The position numbers and the translations under genes were made by a program. From assembly GCA_965112735.1 (NCBI GenBank), contig OZ218959.1:62001-126000 (forward strand): a stretch of DNA of 64,000 nucleotides, given 5' to 3'. This document shows positions 23,601 through 35,095 of this stretch, one piece after another. The notes under the pieces were generated by a model, which had not been told where the DNA came from, did no database searches, and saw only the letters and a list, made by a program, of their open reading frames with translations. How positions within the stretch are numbered: the first letter of the stretch is position 1; the number at the start of each line of letters is the position of its first letter. The stretch is from Phaeosaccion multiseriatum (lineage: Eukaryota; Ochrophyta, other classes).

Positions 23601-26600
23601 GAGGGAGGAGGAGGAGGAGGAGGAGGAGGAGGAGGAGGAGGAGGAGGAGGAGGAGGTGGAGGAGGAGGTGGGGGGGGGAGACGAGGATCAGGAGGAAGGC
23701 GAGGATCAGAAGGAGCGGGAGGAGGAGGGGAAGAAGGGGCGAACCCCTCGGCGCTCCTGCTGCGCCCTCAGCGGCTTGTACTCGCGGCTGCCGAGGCCGG
23801 TATGAGGGAGATTGTGAGCTCTCCTCCCTCCACCTCCTCGGGCGGCGGACTCCGCTCCGGCGTGATGATGTGCCACCGCCTGGAGGTGCTGACGGCCCTG
23901 CTGGAGGGGGTACTGCCCAGAGCCGTCGTGGCCGGGGGGGGTGACTTGGAGGGTATGTTAGGATCGCACCTGCTCGAGGCTCAGCGTCGCCAGCTGGAAG
24001 AGGCTGATAGAGAGGCGGGCAAGGGCAAGGGGCGGACGCTAGCTGGTGCTGTACCACCAACTGCTGCCCGTGGGACTGTCGCAGAGCTCAAGAAGGGCGA
24101 TGAGGTTGTGTACACGCGACAGAGCGGGGTCGCGGGCACAGGGGAGGGAGAGGGGCTCCGAGCGGAGGTGCTGGCGGTGCACGCGGACCCTGGGGGGGGC
24201 GAGCCATTCTACACCATCCGGATGGCAGCTGATGGGCAGGAGAGGCAGACGGAGCTAAGCAGGCTCACGCTCAAGGTGTGTACTGTGCTCCCCCCCAGCT
24301 TTCTCAGGTCAAAGGCGCGCCCTACCTGCCCATATGCCTGCCCATATGCCTGCCCATATGCCTGCCCATATGCCTGCCCACATCGTTCGGGTTCCCTCGC
24401 GTCCACCCTCTCTGACTGCCCACCTGACTGCCCCAAATCCTTTTTTTCCGTTTCCCCCTGGGACAGTCCTCCCCGGTGGGTCCTGAGGGCGGGGGATACG
24501 CCGAGCAGCAGGGCCAGGCAGAGGCATATGGGCAGGGGCCGATGCCGTCAGTGAGGGGCGAGGTGTCCTCGGCGCTGCAGACCATGACGGCGGAGATGGG
24601 CCCCTCTCTCCTGACCAGGTGAGTGGCCAGAAGGGCAAGTAGGCAAGTGGCACGCAGAGGTTGGGGGCGCAGCGGATGTGCTGTTTTCCGTTATCTCCCT
24701 CTCTGTCCGGCAGGCAGGGGGCGGGTGGATGTGTATGGGCCGGGTAGAGGTGTATGGGCGGGTGGATGTGTATGGAGATGCATACGTACACAAGTGGGCG
24801 TGACCTCTCTGCACCCTGCAGCGCTCCGTCTATCCACCCATCCATCCATCCATCCATCTATCATGTCTTTGCTGACGCCTCGGCCTTCCCTTCCCAATCC
24901 CTCCTTCAGTCTGTCCGAGCGGGCGGAGAGTCAAGTGAAGGGGGTCCAGCGCACCCGAAGCCGTCTCGTGTCAGCGCCAGTGCCCTCGCCATCCACTGCC
25001 ATCCCTTCTGGAGCAGAAGCGTCGCACTCGGCAAAGGAGCTGTCCGCTCTGTCGCGGTGCGTGCTCCCTCCCGCCTTCCGAGCGGCGCTACTGGCCACAG
25101 TCACAGATGGCAGTGACGCACCGGTGCCGCTGGCCCTGTCCCTGTGGGAGGAGTGGCTGAGCAAGGCGGAGGCGGCTGCGGAGGGGAGGGACGACGCCGC
25201 TCTGTGCGGAGCATTGGCGGCCCTCAGCGGCAGCGGAGCCTTTGGGGGCAGCCCCCTCGTGCTGCTGCACAGGAGGAGGGTAACGGGCTTGCTCGAGGGG
25301 GTCAGGGGCGCCTTGCAGAGGGAGGATGAGCGCAGCCAAGCAAGCACCACCGATGGCGGCAGTCAGGGCGGCAGTCAGGGCGGCGGGCAGGGCGGCAGTC
25401 AGGGCGGCAGTCAGGGCGGCAGTCAGGGCGGCGGGCAGGGCGGCGGTGTGGTGGGTGGGGTGTGGGCCTGCCTTGCAGAGGGGGCCCTCTCACTGTGCAC
25501 GCTGGCGGCGGAGGCGCTCTGTTGCTACTCGAGCTTCGCCTCCGTGGGGAGGGGCGGCCAGCAGCAGTTGGTTATTCAGCAGCAACAGCAGGTCAAGGCC
25601 CTCACAGGCGCCTTGGAAGGATGCGTCAGGGCCATTCTCACGCGGCAGCTCGCGAGGGATCAGGGTGGTCAGAGCAGCCCCTGGGGTCTGGATGGAGCGC
25701 AGGCAGGAGCCGAGGCTGCCGCTTGGGACTGGGCCGTGTCAAAAGCCGTGGGGGGCTGCCTGGCTTGCGACTGCAGGTGCGTGCGTGCGTGTGTGTGTGT
25801 GCCTGTCTCCTGCCGCTCGAGACTCGTCCATGGACAGGACAAGGCCGGGGTGTTCCACTTTTACCCTCCTTCCCTTCCTCCATGTATTCCTTTCAACCCA
25901 CGTAGGCTCTTCACCCCCCCCCTCTGAGCCCCTCCCAGTAGCAGCCCCTCACAGCCCCTCTCAAACCGTGCTGCACGTGTTGGGTCTCCGTTCTCCCCCT
26001 CCCCCATGGTGTCAGGTGCTCTCTATCCGGCTTGGGCTCTACCCTGCTGACATCGACCAAGGCCATGGCGGCGCAGTGGGCTCTGCCCAGGCTGCTGAAT
26101 CACCAACAGCTCAAGGAGGGGCAGCGAGTTCCACTCGAGGTGAGGAGCAGAGCAGAGCACTTGAGTGGGGTAGGGGGTCCATGTTTCCTCCTCTTTTGTG
26201 GACCTGCCCGTCATCGAAATCGACATCGAATCGAATTCCATGCTTGGCATTTGTGATGTTGTTGTTTTGAAGCGAGGCCAAAGCACTCACCACTCACGCT
26301 GTGGACGGTGCCACACTACACACTTACCGCGCTTTCGTGCTTCCTTCCCCCTCCCTGGATGGCAGCCTGTGGAGCGGGCGTGCTGCTCCGTGCTGTCGGC
26401 GCTGTCATTGGATGCGGCGCACGGATGGGGGGGTAAGGGCGTCTTGAACCCCTCCTCCCCGCCCGAGCTCGTCATGGGTAAGGGGGAACACAGAGAGATC
26501 TTCGCCGCAGCTGCGAGGAGCGCTCTTGGTGGTGCAGCAGTTGGTGGTATGCCAGGGGAGGCGAAGATGGCGGCAGAGGAGGAGGAGGGGCTTCAGGCCG

Positions 26601-29600
26601 CTCTTTTCCAGGTGGTGCAGACGAATGGCAAACGGGCGGCGTCGGACCCCCGGGGGGCTGTCGCTTCTGTCGACGACCCAGGGGGGGAGGAGGAGGAGGG
26701 GGCGGCAAGAGAGCGCCAGACTTGCGCCTTCGAGGTGCTGCTAGGCCTGAGCACCCTCCCCCCGGGGTGGATGATGGCAGTGGATGGGGCCGTTACAGGG
26801 CTCGACGAGGGAGATGGCGAGGAGGGGGAGGAGGGGGGGGGGGATGGGGAGGAGGCAGGCGGAGGGGCAGACAGAGGAGGGGCGCGCTTGCTCTCGTCGC
26901 TGGCAGAAAGGGGCGTTCGATTCGCTGCCGCGGCCCTGCAGCTCGTGAAAGGAGAAGGGGTTCAAGGGGGGGGCGCAGCAGCAGCAGCAGCAGCAGCAGG
27001 GGCAGGCGTAGGAGCACGCCAGGGCGGACAAGTGCAAGTGGGCGAGGCCGAAGCTTGTAGAGAAGAGGAGGTGAGTGAGTGAGTGAGTGAGTGAGTGAGT
27101 GAGTGAGTGAGTGAGTGAGTGAGTGAGTGAGTACATGAGTGGGGCTGAGTCTCTGTCGGTGTGTCTGTCATGATGTGGCTGTGCTGATTTTGGAGCCCAC
27201 ATCCTAAAGGCCCTTTGGATATTTGGATACGCCACCCCCCCTCCACACACACACAAACACGCACACACACACACACACACGCACCCCCATGCACGCAGGA
27301 GGTGCAGGAGATGAAGGAGGAAGTCGTGCTTGTGGCCAAGGCCTTCCCTCCGTGGCTCCTCGCCCAGATGGAGGCTGACGCGGCCAAGGGGAAGGACGAG
27401 AGGGAGGGGGGTGGCGACAGCTTTAGGCCTGAGGTTGGAGGGAGTGGGGGGACAGGAGAGTCTGGCTCCAAGGGGGGCGCCAGCGGGTACTGCAGCGGCG
27501 ACGGCGAGGGAGACGGAGGAGGGAGTGATGAGCAGGCTTCGTCGGACGAGTCTAGCGAGGCATCAGATGGCAGCTACAGCCTCTCCGGCAACGACGTGGA
27601 GGACGAGGACGACGAGGAGGAGGGGGCGGGCGTGGAGCATCGGCTGCGTGACTATACGCAGCTGCTGAACTGGCTGCTGATGCTCAGCACGCTCAGGGCC
27701 AGGGAGGACCACCAGGACCTCAGGTGGGAGGGGCAAGAGGGGGCGCATTGCTTATGACAGGGGAGGCATTCTGATCTTTCTCTGCTCACGAACGACAGGA
27801 GCGCCTCCTCACCTCTGCCCCTCTTCTGCCCTCCGCCCTTCCTGTGCCCCGCCCGGCCCCTGCCCCTGCCCCTCCCTGCTCCTCACCACCCTCTGCCCCT
27901 CATCACCCTGCTCATCCTGACCATCCCTCACCACCCTCTGCCCCTCATCACCCTGCTCATCCTGACCATCCCTCACCACCCTCTGCCCCTCATCACCCTG
28001 CTCATCCTGACCATCCCTCTTCACTGCTCACCCCTCTTTACTGCTCACTCCAGGGCCGCCCTCCGCGGCTATGTGGTGCGTGCGGGCATCTTCGAGCCGC
28101 TGCTGCTGCGCTGTCTCAGATACCTCATGCGCCCCAACGCGCTGCTCAAGAGGGCCGTGGCGAAGGTGGGAGTGGGATGTGGTGTGGGGGGTTTAATTGA
28201 CTTAATAGGAATCAGGTGTGGGGGGTTGGGGAAGGGGCACGGTATGCGCTGTGCCGTTGTACTCCCCCAATGACTTGCAGGTGCTTTACTTGGCGCTTTT
28301 GATCATCCCTTCCATCAGTGCTGAGCAGGACCGATGCCAAGCTCTTACCTCGCAACCTGTCCTCACATACTGTCCTGTCCTCGCCCTGTCTCTCTGTATC
28401 ACCAACTGCTGTGCCTGCCCTCTATCGTGTATCAACAACTGCTGTGCCTTCCTACAGCCCACCACGCTGGAGAGTGTCCGGGCCGGCCTGTGCCACCCCT
28501 CCGCGCCTTCTTTCTTCTCCACCTTCCGCGGTCACCGCACCTCCGCCTCTTCCTCGTCAGCCTCCTCCTCGTCCTCCTCCTCTTCCTCAGCTCTCTCTCG
28601 CATGCAGAAGCAGGCCGCGGCAAGAGCTCGCAACAACCCCAGCCTGCAGCACTACAGCCACCACAAGCACCACAACAAGCGTCGCCAGGAGGGCGGCCGT
28701 ACCACCAACATGCGTGCCGGCTCGGAGAACATGCAGGTGGTCGCTCTCCTGGCCCTGTGCGAGACGGTGTCGTGCTTCCCTGCGCTGGTGCGTGCGTGGT
28801 GGACGGATGACTGCGACCCCAGCCTGCGCGTGTGGGTGGGGCACTTCACGCAGACTTACATCAGCCCCTCTATAGTTCACAAGGAGATTGAGGTGAGGAG
28901 GAGGGAGGGAGGAATGGAAGGGAGGGAGGGACGGAGGGAGGGAGCCAGGCAGGCAGAGAGGGAGGGAGAGAGGGAAGGAGAGGGAGGGAGCCAGGCAGGA
29001 AGGGAGGGAGAGGGGGAGGGAGAGAGGGAGACAGGCAGGGAGTGAGGGAGTGAGGAGCGAGCCGTACAGAGCGGAGGGCCAGCGGAGGGCCGGAGGGGCG
29101 ACCATCGCATCTTGTCTTGTCTTGTTGTCTCACATCTTTGCATCGGCCCTCGGCCCTCTGCCTCTGGCCTCTACCCTCTCTCTCTCTACCCCCCCCCTCC
29201 CCTCTCTCTCTCTCCAGAGCATCGAGGCGGCCTTCAGCAGCCCCACAGGCCCCCAAGGAGGAGTCTCTAGTGGAGTTACAGACGACGACGCGGCGGATTT
29301 GAGTGTGAGGGGCAGCCGCGTGTCGCGAGAAGTGACCGCCACATACATGAAGGACGAGTGCACGTTGGAGGTGGTGATTCAGGTAAGGCAGGGCGTGGAC
29401 TCACAGGCTGGGCCCTCCCTTACTCTACACTCCTCTGTTCTCTATTCTCTATCCCATCTTCTCTGTCCTTTGCCCTCCCTGCAGCTCCTATTCCCTTCCT
29501 CGCCCTTCAGCTGCCGGCCTGTATGCCTCTAAGCCTCTTGCGCACAAATACTTGTGTCTATGCTATCCCCCTTCCCCGTACCCATACGCCTGTATTCCCT

Positions 29601-30339
29601 TCCTCGCCCTGCCCTGCCCTGCAGCTGCCGGCCTCGTACCCGCTGCGTAACGTGGAGGTGTCATGCACGCGTCGGCTCGGCATCTCTGAGCGGCGCTGGA
29701 GGAGGTGGGTGCTGCAGATCGTCACGCTGCTATCGCTCAAGGACGGATCCGTGCTAGGTGAGTCGGGGTGAGGAGAGTGGAGGGGAGGGGAAGGGAGGAG
29801 AGGGAAGGGGAGAGGAGAGGAGGAGGACGAGGCCGTGGACACTGCACCCGTCCTGCTTTGGATTCCCTCTCTTACCCTGAAACCGCGGCCCCCCTGCAGA
29901 TGCGGTGCTGCTGTGGAAGAAGAACGTTGATCACGAGTTCGACGGCATCGAGGCGTGCGTCATCTGCTACAGGTCAGTCAGTCAGTCAGTCATTCAGTCA
30001 CTCAGTCAGGAGGGAGGGGCTCTGTGCACGGCATGAGCACTCACTACCGCCAAAAGTCACTTGTTGCCACTGCACACACGCTTGCTCGCGCTGACCCGCT
30101 CGCTCTTGTGTCTGCTGCTGTTGCTGCCCAATCACCCCTCCTCTGCTGCTGTTGCTGCCCAATCACCCCTGCTCTGCTCTGTATCACTTCACTGACTTAG
30201 CGTGCTCCACCCGAAGGACATGTCCCTGCCCCGGCTGCAGTGCAAGACCTGCGCCAACCGCTTCCACGCGTCGTGTCTGTACAAGTGGTTCAGCACCAGC
30301 AGGAAGTCCAAGTGCCCCCTCTGCCAGCAGACGTGGTAA
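17657..30339 (+). CDS. LTN1: Listerin E3 ubiquitin-protein ligase (ribosome quality control), 20 exons
   Basis: RING E3 ligase that ubiquitinates nascent chains stalled on 60S subunits. Exons: 17657-18240, 18456-18635, 18810-18946, 19052-19221, 19374-19803, 20089-20337, 20556-21394, 21778-22292, 22562-24275, 24467-24618, 24910-25776, 26016-26139, 26366-27070, 27299-27723, 28054-28165, 28458-28892, 29218-29382, 29625-29757, 29900-29972, 30201-30339; 8148 nt, 2715 aa, in frame throughout. The N-terminus is typical: [34 protein letters not shown] and [16 protein letters not shown]. The C-terminus holds the RING-CH domain: [33 protein letters not shown]. Human and yeast listerins are about 1770 and 1560 aa. 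The excess here is low-complexity insertions (poly-Glu, poly-Gly, GGSQ repeats, AVDG peptides). An unused open stretch at 28281-28457 could be an alternative exon. Confidence 0.95.
18757..18804 (+). repeat. (CTGA)n tract just before an LTN1 acceptor
   Basis: About twelve GACT/CTGA units end at the acceptor CAG 18807-18809. Each unit contains CTGAC, which resembles a branch-point sequence. A similar run occurs in an HSP90 intron at 7266-7298. Confidence 0.85.
21600..21730 (+). repeat. (CCTT)n and related pyrimidine tract in an LTN1 intron
   Basis: A long CCTT tetranucleotide run that decays into CCTCCCAT units, upstream of the acceptor at 21775-21777. The minus-strand Lys/Arg/Glu-rich open frame here is a repeat artefact. 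Confidence 0.85.
22293..22510 (+). repeat. 12-bp tandem repeat of the 5' splice site in an LTN1 intron
   Basis: The intron opens GTGAGTGAGTGTGAGG and continues as about 16 copies of GTGAGTGGCAGT. Every copy carries GTGAGT, the consensus donor. The phase of the flanking exons fixes the true donor at 22293. Confidence 0.92.
27071..27132 (+). repeat. (GTGA)n tract beginning exactly at an LTN1 donor
   Basis: The donor after the exon ending at 27070 is followed by about 15 GTGA/GAGT units, so several overlapping GTGAGT donors lie side by side. Confidence 0.9.
27885..28020 (+). repeat. 45-bp tandem repeat in an LTN1 intron
   Basis: Three copies of a unit reading CACCACCCTCTGCCCCTCAT then CACCCTGCTCATCCTGACCATCCCT in two parts, upstream of the acceptor at 28051-28053. 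Confidence 0.85.
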
Positions 30340-32464
30340 GTGTGTGTGTGTGTGTGCGTGTGCGTGCGTGTGGTGCGTGGAGGGGCGCTCCCTGTCCTCC
30401 CCGTCTTCTCTCTCTCTCCCTCTCTTTTCTCTCTCTCTCTCTCTCCCTCTCTCTTGTGTTTGTCCCTCCTATCGCTGCTCACTCCTCCCTCCCAATTGCT
30501 TCTGTTCCGTCCCCTCAGGGCTTAGCCTTCGATGCTTGGAGGAGACGCTCTGTAACTACGCTCGCCACTACAGCACTACAGCACTACAGCACTACAGCGC
30601 TACAGTTAGTACAGCCAGCTCCATGCACGCCTCGCCGCCTACCGTAGGCCTATTTTTAAAATTAAAAATTGTCCGACCTAGATAAGACCGTAGTCTCTTG
30701 GTCTGCTTGTGGGGTTGTAGGCTTGCGGGGTGGGGCGGCGGCCTGGTTGTAGGCTTGCTCTGATAGCTCCCCTCCACCCTCCCCCCTCCTAAAGCTCGGC
30801 CGACGCGGTGAGGTCTCTTGCTTTCGTGTTGTCTCTCGCGCGACTCGGCTGTCCTCCTGTCTTGCGAGGAGTGCGTGCCTACCGGCCGTTGTCTGCTGCC
30901 ATGGGAGGCCCCAGGCACGCACGCGCCCGCACCCGCGGCGACGCGGCCGAAGGCTGGAAAGTGAGCGGCCTACATCGTAGAAGAGTAGAACCACCAGGCA
31001 AAAAAGAAAGCTTGCAGGGAGAAGGAGGAGGAGAGAAGAGGGCTGGGGTCGGCAAGAAGTGGGAGAAGAAGGGAGGGTGCGTTAGAAGTCGTACTTTTGC
31101 TAGACTGATACCTACCCTCTGAATAATTCAAGGCAGTTGCTAGAAATCGAACCCCACCCCTCTTAAGCGTAATGAGGTGAACACCACTAAGCTCCGCGCC
31201 AAGCATCGCTTCTCAGCTCCTGTGACTGACTCTGCGTGGAGTAATGGTCTCGCTGAACGAGCTGTACGCACTGCCTGTCGTTTCAGTCTACCGCTCTCTC
31301 CCCTCTGAGTTTCGCATTGGCAGCCATGGCTGGCTGGGCTCAGCGTAGCTAGTACTTCGAGTCAGAGAAGGCGAGCGAGTCAGAGAAGGCGAAGGAAGGG
31401 AGAGGGGGCGGGGCGTGGAGCGAGCTGAGAAGACGCGTTGGAACGATGTCAGATTAGCTAGGCTCCCGCAGGGGGTCAAGGGGTGAGCATCCTCCGATGG
31501 GTGTAGGCAATCGTCTTCAGTCTTCAGGGAATGAGCTGGAATAGAAGATGAGGGAGGCTGGAGGGTGCAAGGGGCGGCGAGCGGGGCGACTGAATCCACT
31601 GGAGTAGCAGCACGAGCAGCGGTAAGACCAATCGCAGCAGCAGCGAGCGAGGGGGACTAGAAAGCAGCAGTGCTTTTTTTTTGGCGCTTGTCGTCAGCAG
31701 CGCGTTGTAGCTGGTGCGGTGCGGCAGGGGGGAGGGGGGAGGGGAGGGGCATCAGCACCGGTGCTGGCAATGGCAAGCCTTCCATGAGGTGCAGGCTCGT
31801 CAGACTGGGCAGGTGGAAGGGAGCATCGCAGAGGTAGAGCTTAGCTTAAGAATTGCTCGTATGCTCCTTGATGGTGATGGGTGATGGGCCTTTCACTCCT
31901 CTTTCCTCCCCCCCTCTCAGGTCCCCTCTCAGGTGGCACATAAGCCGTTAAGCCTTTAATTTCGATAATTCACTCTCGCCTCACTGCTATCGTACGTGTT
32001 TTGCACAAACTGTCCCTTCCACTCCCGGTGCCACAGACGGGGATTAGCAAAGGGGGCACAAGGCTCGGGTCAATGAACGGAAACTGAAACTAAATGCATG
32101 TTCCTGGGCTCCTCCCTTCTTCCCATCCTCCCATCTTCCCCCTCCCTGACTTCAGACGGCGGCGCGGACTTGTTGGAAGCGTTCGAGTTGGCGTAACAAG
32201 CATTCATTTGGTTCTCGAGTACCCTGGTGTCGTTACCACTTGGGCCAGGCGCTTGGGAACCCCCTTTGTCTTCAGACTGAAGCCTTCAATTGTCACTCCT
32301 CGTCAGGATAAGACCCCGTTTCTCAGGTGGATCGAGAGAGACAGTGAAAGAGCTGACGCAGTGGATGGACTCGAAGCCCCTTATGCCCTGAGGTGGATTT
32401 GGACCTGTTGAAGAAACGCAAAGGAGTGCAAGGAGGATTGTTTGAAGGGCGCGGAGTTGTGAAA
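30340..32464. other. Long intergenic region, no protein gene recognised
   Basis: About 2.1 kb follow the LTN1 stop. The first part has a TG tract (30340-30375) and CT-rich runs. An AT-rich block at 30650-30672 (TTTTTAAAATTAAAAATTG) could belong to the LTN1 3' end. Open frames are short and lack family features. A tRNA-like segment is listed separately at 31133-31205. A frame at 32094-32411 ends just before the next gene but shows no splice link to it. Confidence 0.45.
31133..31205 (-). other. tRNA-like sequence with A-box and B-box, degenerate
   Basis: On the minus strand GAGCTTAGTGG (31193-31183) matches an RNA polymerase III A-box except for its first base. GGTTCGATTTC (31153-31143) matches a B-box with one change. 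Their spacing fits a tRNA or a tRNA-derived short interspersed element. I could not fold a full cloverleaf: the acceptor arms do not pair and the anticodon stem is imperfect. It is therefore more likely a tRNA relic than a working gene. Confidence 0.35.
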
Positions 32465-34024
32465 ATGCGGAAGACGTGTACTGTTGAGGGGTGTAACAAG
32501 TATCGGATCCAAGGAGGGCTTTGCACTGGGCACGGAGCTGTGCGGCAGAGGTGTACTGTTGAGAGGTGCTACAAGCGTCAGGTCCAAGGAGGACTTTGTA
32601 TTCGCCACGGGGCTGTGGTGAAGAGGTGTACTGTTGAGGGGTGTAACAAGTATCGGGTCCAAGGAGGGCTTTGCATGGGGCACGGAGCTGTGCGGAAGAG
32701 GTGTACTGTTGAGGGGTGCGAGAAGCGTAGGCAGCAAGATGGGATGTGCCTGAGGCATGCACGAGTGAAGAGGGAGGGAGCGGAAGAGAAGGAGGAGATT
32801 GCCCGGCGTACGCATATGCCCAAGCGAGGAGCTGCGACGGACATCAATGGGAGAGGAAGGAAGAAGGCAAAACGCCACACACGAATAAAGGAGCGCAAAG
32901 AGGAGGAAAAGAAGACAATCGAAGAGAAGAAGGACGAGGCGCAAGAGGCGAAGCTCAACGGGCACGAGCAGGAGCAGCAGCAGTTGGATCGGGGTCTGCT
33001 GTCTTTGGAGGCCGGGGAAGAGGGTGGAGAGAAGGGGCTTAACGCAAGGTCTCAGGAAGAGGAGGGGGGGGTAAAGGAGGAGGAGGAACTGAACCTGGCG
33101 CACGCTGAGCTCGAACTGGGTGCCAGTGTCGCCGTGACAGCTTCTCCCAACAAGGCCCTGTCCCAGGAGGAGTTGCTCCGCAAAGTCATTGGGTACGTTG
33201 GTGAGGGTCACAGCGTGTTCATCACGCTGGTGAGCAAGGGGTGGAAGGAAAGCTACAGAGGCCTCTACGCTACAAATACAACGCTTATCAGGAGCGTGGT
33301 AGAGTCTGTGGAGTGCTTGAAGTGGGCCTGGGCTGCGGGTAAGGATCAGAAGGATCACACATGTCAGCTGAGTAAGAAGACCTTAATTAAGGCTGCGGCT
33401 GAGTACGGAGACGTGCCTGTATGCGCGGAACTTCGCGACATGGGATGTGCTTTGGATCGGAGTGTGTGTGTGGCTGCGGTGAACAATGATAGGCGCGGAC
33501 TGAGCATCCTCAAATGGCTGCGAGGGAAGAATTCATGTTTTGAAACAGTGATGCATATCGAAGCAGCTCGGCAGGGGAAGCTAGAGATGCTGGACTGGCT
33601 CCTCAAGGACGCGTTCTTTAACCACAAGTTGTTGAAAGGGTCTATTGAGTCGGGGCGTCTTCCTGTGATTGAGAAGGTGTTCGGCCATTCCAAGGTCAAA
33701 GAAAAGATCATGGAGTCAGAAGGAGCCAGCGAGTGGAGGAAAGGGGCCTTCTTTGCAGCCAAACAAGGCAATCTGCAAGTGCTGCAATGGCTGCAGTCAA
33801 ATGCACGGGAGCTGTGCAGGTGGGATGCACATGTCTACTCGGCAGCCCAGAGCCTCTCTGTACTGATGTGGCTCAACTCAGAGGGGGTAAAGTGTCCCTT
33901 GGGTAAGGAGGCATGCCCACAGGCGAGGAAAGATACGCATTTACGGACAAAAGACCCTGCCGCTTTCGAGGAGATGAAGCAGTGGGTGCACGCCAACGGA
34001 CACCCTTGCGACTGCGAGGACTGA
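32465..34024 (+). CDS. Zinc-finger repeat plus ankyrin-like repeat protein, single exon
   Basis: 519 aa from ATG 32465; the frame opens earlier, at 32393, but only with GTG. Residues 5-100 hold four tandem 25-residue units of the form C-x4-C-x9-C-x2-H (CTVEGCNKY...GGLCTGHGAV). These are like the small Cys/His fingers of WRKY19-like proteins that are expanded in stramenopiles. A charged Lys/Glu stretch follows (about 100-220). Then comes LLRKVIGYVGEGHSVFITLVSKGW, the conserved head found on many stramenopile ankyrin proteins, and degenerate ankyrin-type repeats to the end (ILKWLRG, MLDWLLKD, AAKQGNLQVLQWL). It differs from its neighbours in having no intron and visibly lower GC in the 3' half, which suggests a recent gene birth or transfer. 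DNA or RNA binding by the fingers is plausible but unproven. Confidence 0.85.
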   Translation: MRKTCTVEGCNKYRIQGGLCTGHGAVRQRCTVERCYKRQVQGGLCIRHGAVVKRCTVEGCNKYRVQGGLCMGHGAVRKRCTVEGCEKRRQQDGMCLRHARVKREGAEEKEEIARRTHMPKRGAATDINGRGRKKAKRHTRIKERKEEEKKTIEEKKDEAQEAKLNGHEQEQQQLDRGLLSLEAGEEGGEKGLNARSQEEEGGVKEEEELNLAHAELELGASVAVTASPNKALSQEELLRKVIGYVGEGHSVFITLVSKGWKESYRGLYATNTTLIRSVVESVECLKWAWAAGKDQKDHTCQLSKKTLIKAAAEYGDVPVCAELRDMGCALDRSVCVAAVNNDRRGLSILKWLRGKNSCFETVMHIEAARQGKLEMLDWLLKDAFFNHKLLKGSIESGRLPVIEKVFGHSKVKEKIMESEGASEWRKGAFFAAKQGNLQVLQWLQSNARELCRWDAHVYSAAQSLSVLMWLNSEGVKCPLGKEACPQARKDTHLRTKDPAAFEEMKQWVHANGHPCDCED

Positions 34025-34759
34025 CGAAGGAGGCGAACTAGCGGCTCTGCATGGCATCGACAGTGTCGGCACAAGACCCCTCAGGCACAGCAGGACGTGC
34101 AACATCCCGCTGTCCTCTCGCTACAAGCAAGAAGGGGGACAATCAGTCGGAGGTGTCTGCCATCTGCCTACCAGTAGGTCGTGCGCAGCTTCGGGCCCTC
34201 TATAGACACACAGAGAGAAAATACGTAAAGTAAATGAAGGGAAATGGAAGATTAGGAGTAAGTTTGAGACAGAGGCAGGTGGCCGACACTTGAATGCTGC
34301 GTTCTATTGTTGCTGTCCTCGAGCTTCGCGATGAGGCAGTCCCTGAGCGACATCTCCTTGCCGAGCCTGATGATGTCTTGTCGAGCTTAACATTGTCTTG
34401 TCGAGCTTGACATTGTCTTGCCGAGCTGCCTGTGCACCTCGAAGGCTGCTTTTCTCTCGCTCCTCTGTTCGCCCGTCGGCCAGTCACGTCCAGTCAAGTC
34501 AAGTCAAGTCAAGTCAAGTCAAGTCAAGTTAGTGGGTCGGTGCCGTGGTCCCCGCCTCTCACTGCGTGCGCTGTCGGTCGGTCGGTCGGTCGGTCGTTGC
34601 GTTATGCACAGCAGACTCTCGTCCACCCCCCCGCGTTGAGCTCCTCCCGCACGCACCCAACAACGCACGCAACAACGCACGCACGCACCCACAGGCCCCA
34701 GGGGATGACAAAGGTCGGACCTTCGTCCTCCGCGCCCACTCCACATCCGCCCACTCCCA

Positions 34760-34912
34760 TTGCATGAAGCGAAGCCGAAGCCTCAGCCTCAGCCTCGCTA
34801 CACTCCCATTGCATGAAGCAAAGCCTCAGCCTCAGCCTCAGCCTCGCTACGCTCCCATTGCATGAAGCGAAGCCTCAGCCTCAGCCTCAGCCTCGCTACA
34901 CTCCCATGTCGC
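34760..34912 (+). repeat. Three-copy tandem repeat of roughly 47 bp
   Basis: Units contain CTACACTCCCATTGCATGAA followed by GCGAAGCCTCAGCCTCAGCC. They are non-coding and lie between the zinc-finger/ankyrin gene and the FkbM gene. Confidence 0.85.
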
Positions 34913-34992
34913 ACACCTCCTGCTCCTGCCCCCAACGAAGCGCCGTTCGGACCCCATGCATCGTGGGCGCGTTGTGCCTGCCGCCGTCCTCC

Positions 34993-35095
34993 TGGATGGC
35001 ACTCTAATCCTCCTGGATGGCACTCTAATGCTCCTGGATGGCACTCTAATCCTCCTGGATGGCACTCTAATCCTCCTGGATGGTGCCGCCGTCCT
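34993..35095 (+). repeat. 20-bp tandem repeat
   Basis: About five copies of CTCCTGGATGGCACTCTAAT. The last copy is divergent. Confidence 0.9.

Noticed and set aside
28218-28457. Extra LTN1 coding sequence starting after TTGCAG at 28280 ([11 protein letters not shown])
   Set aside because: It is open and in frame but contains the dispersed intron-type motif twice just before the better acceptor at 28457. The main model keeps it as intron, though an alternative exon is possible.
32094-32411. An upstream exon for the zinc-finger/ankyrin gene
   Set aside because: The frame ends in a stop before the gene, has no donor that joins in phase, and shows no Cys/His pattern.
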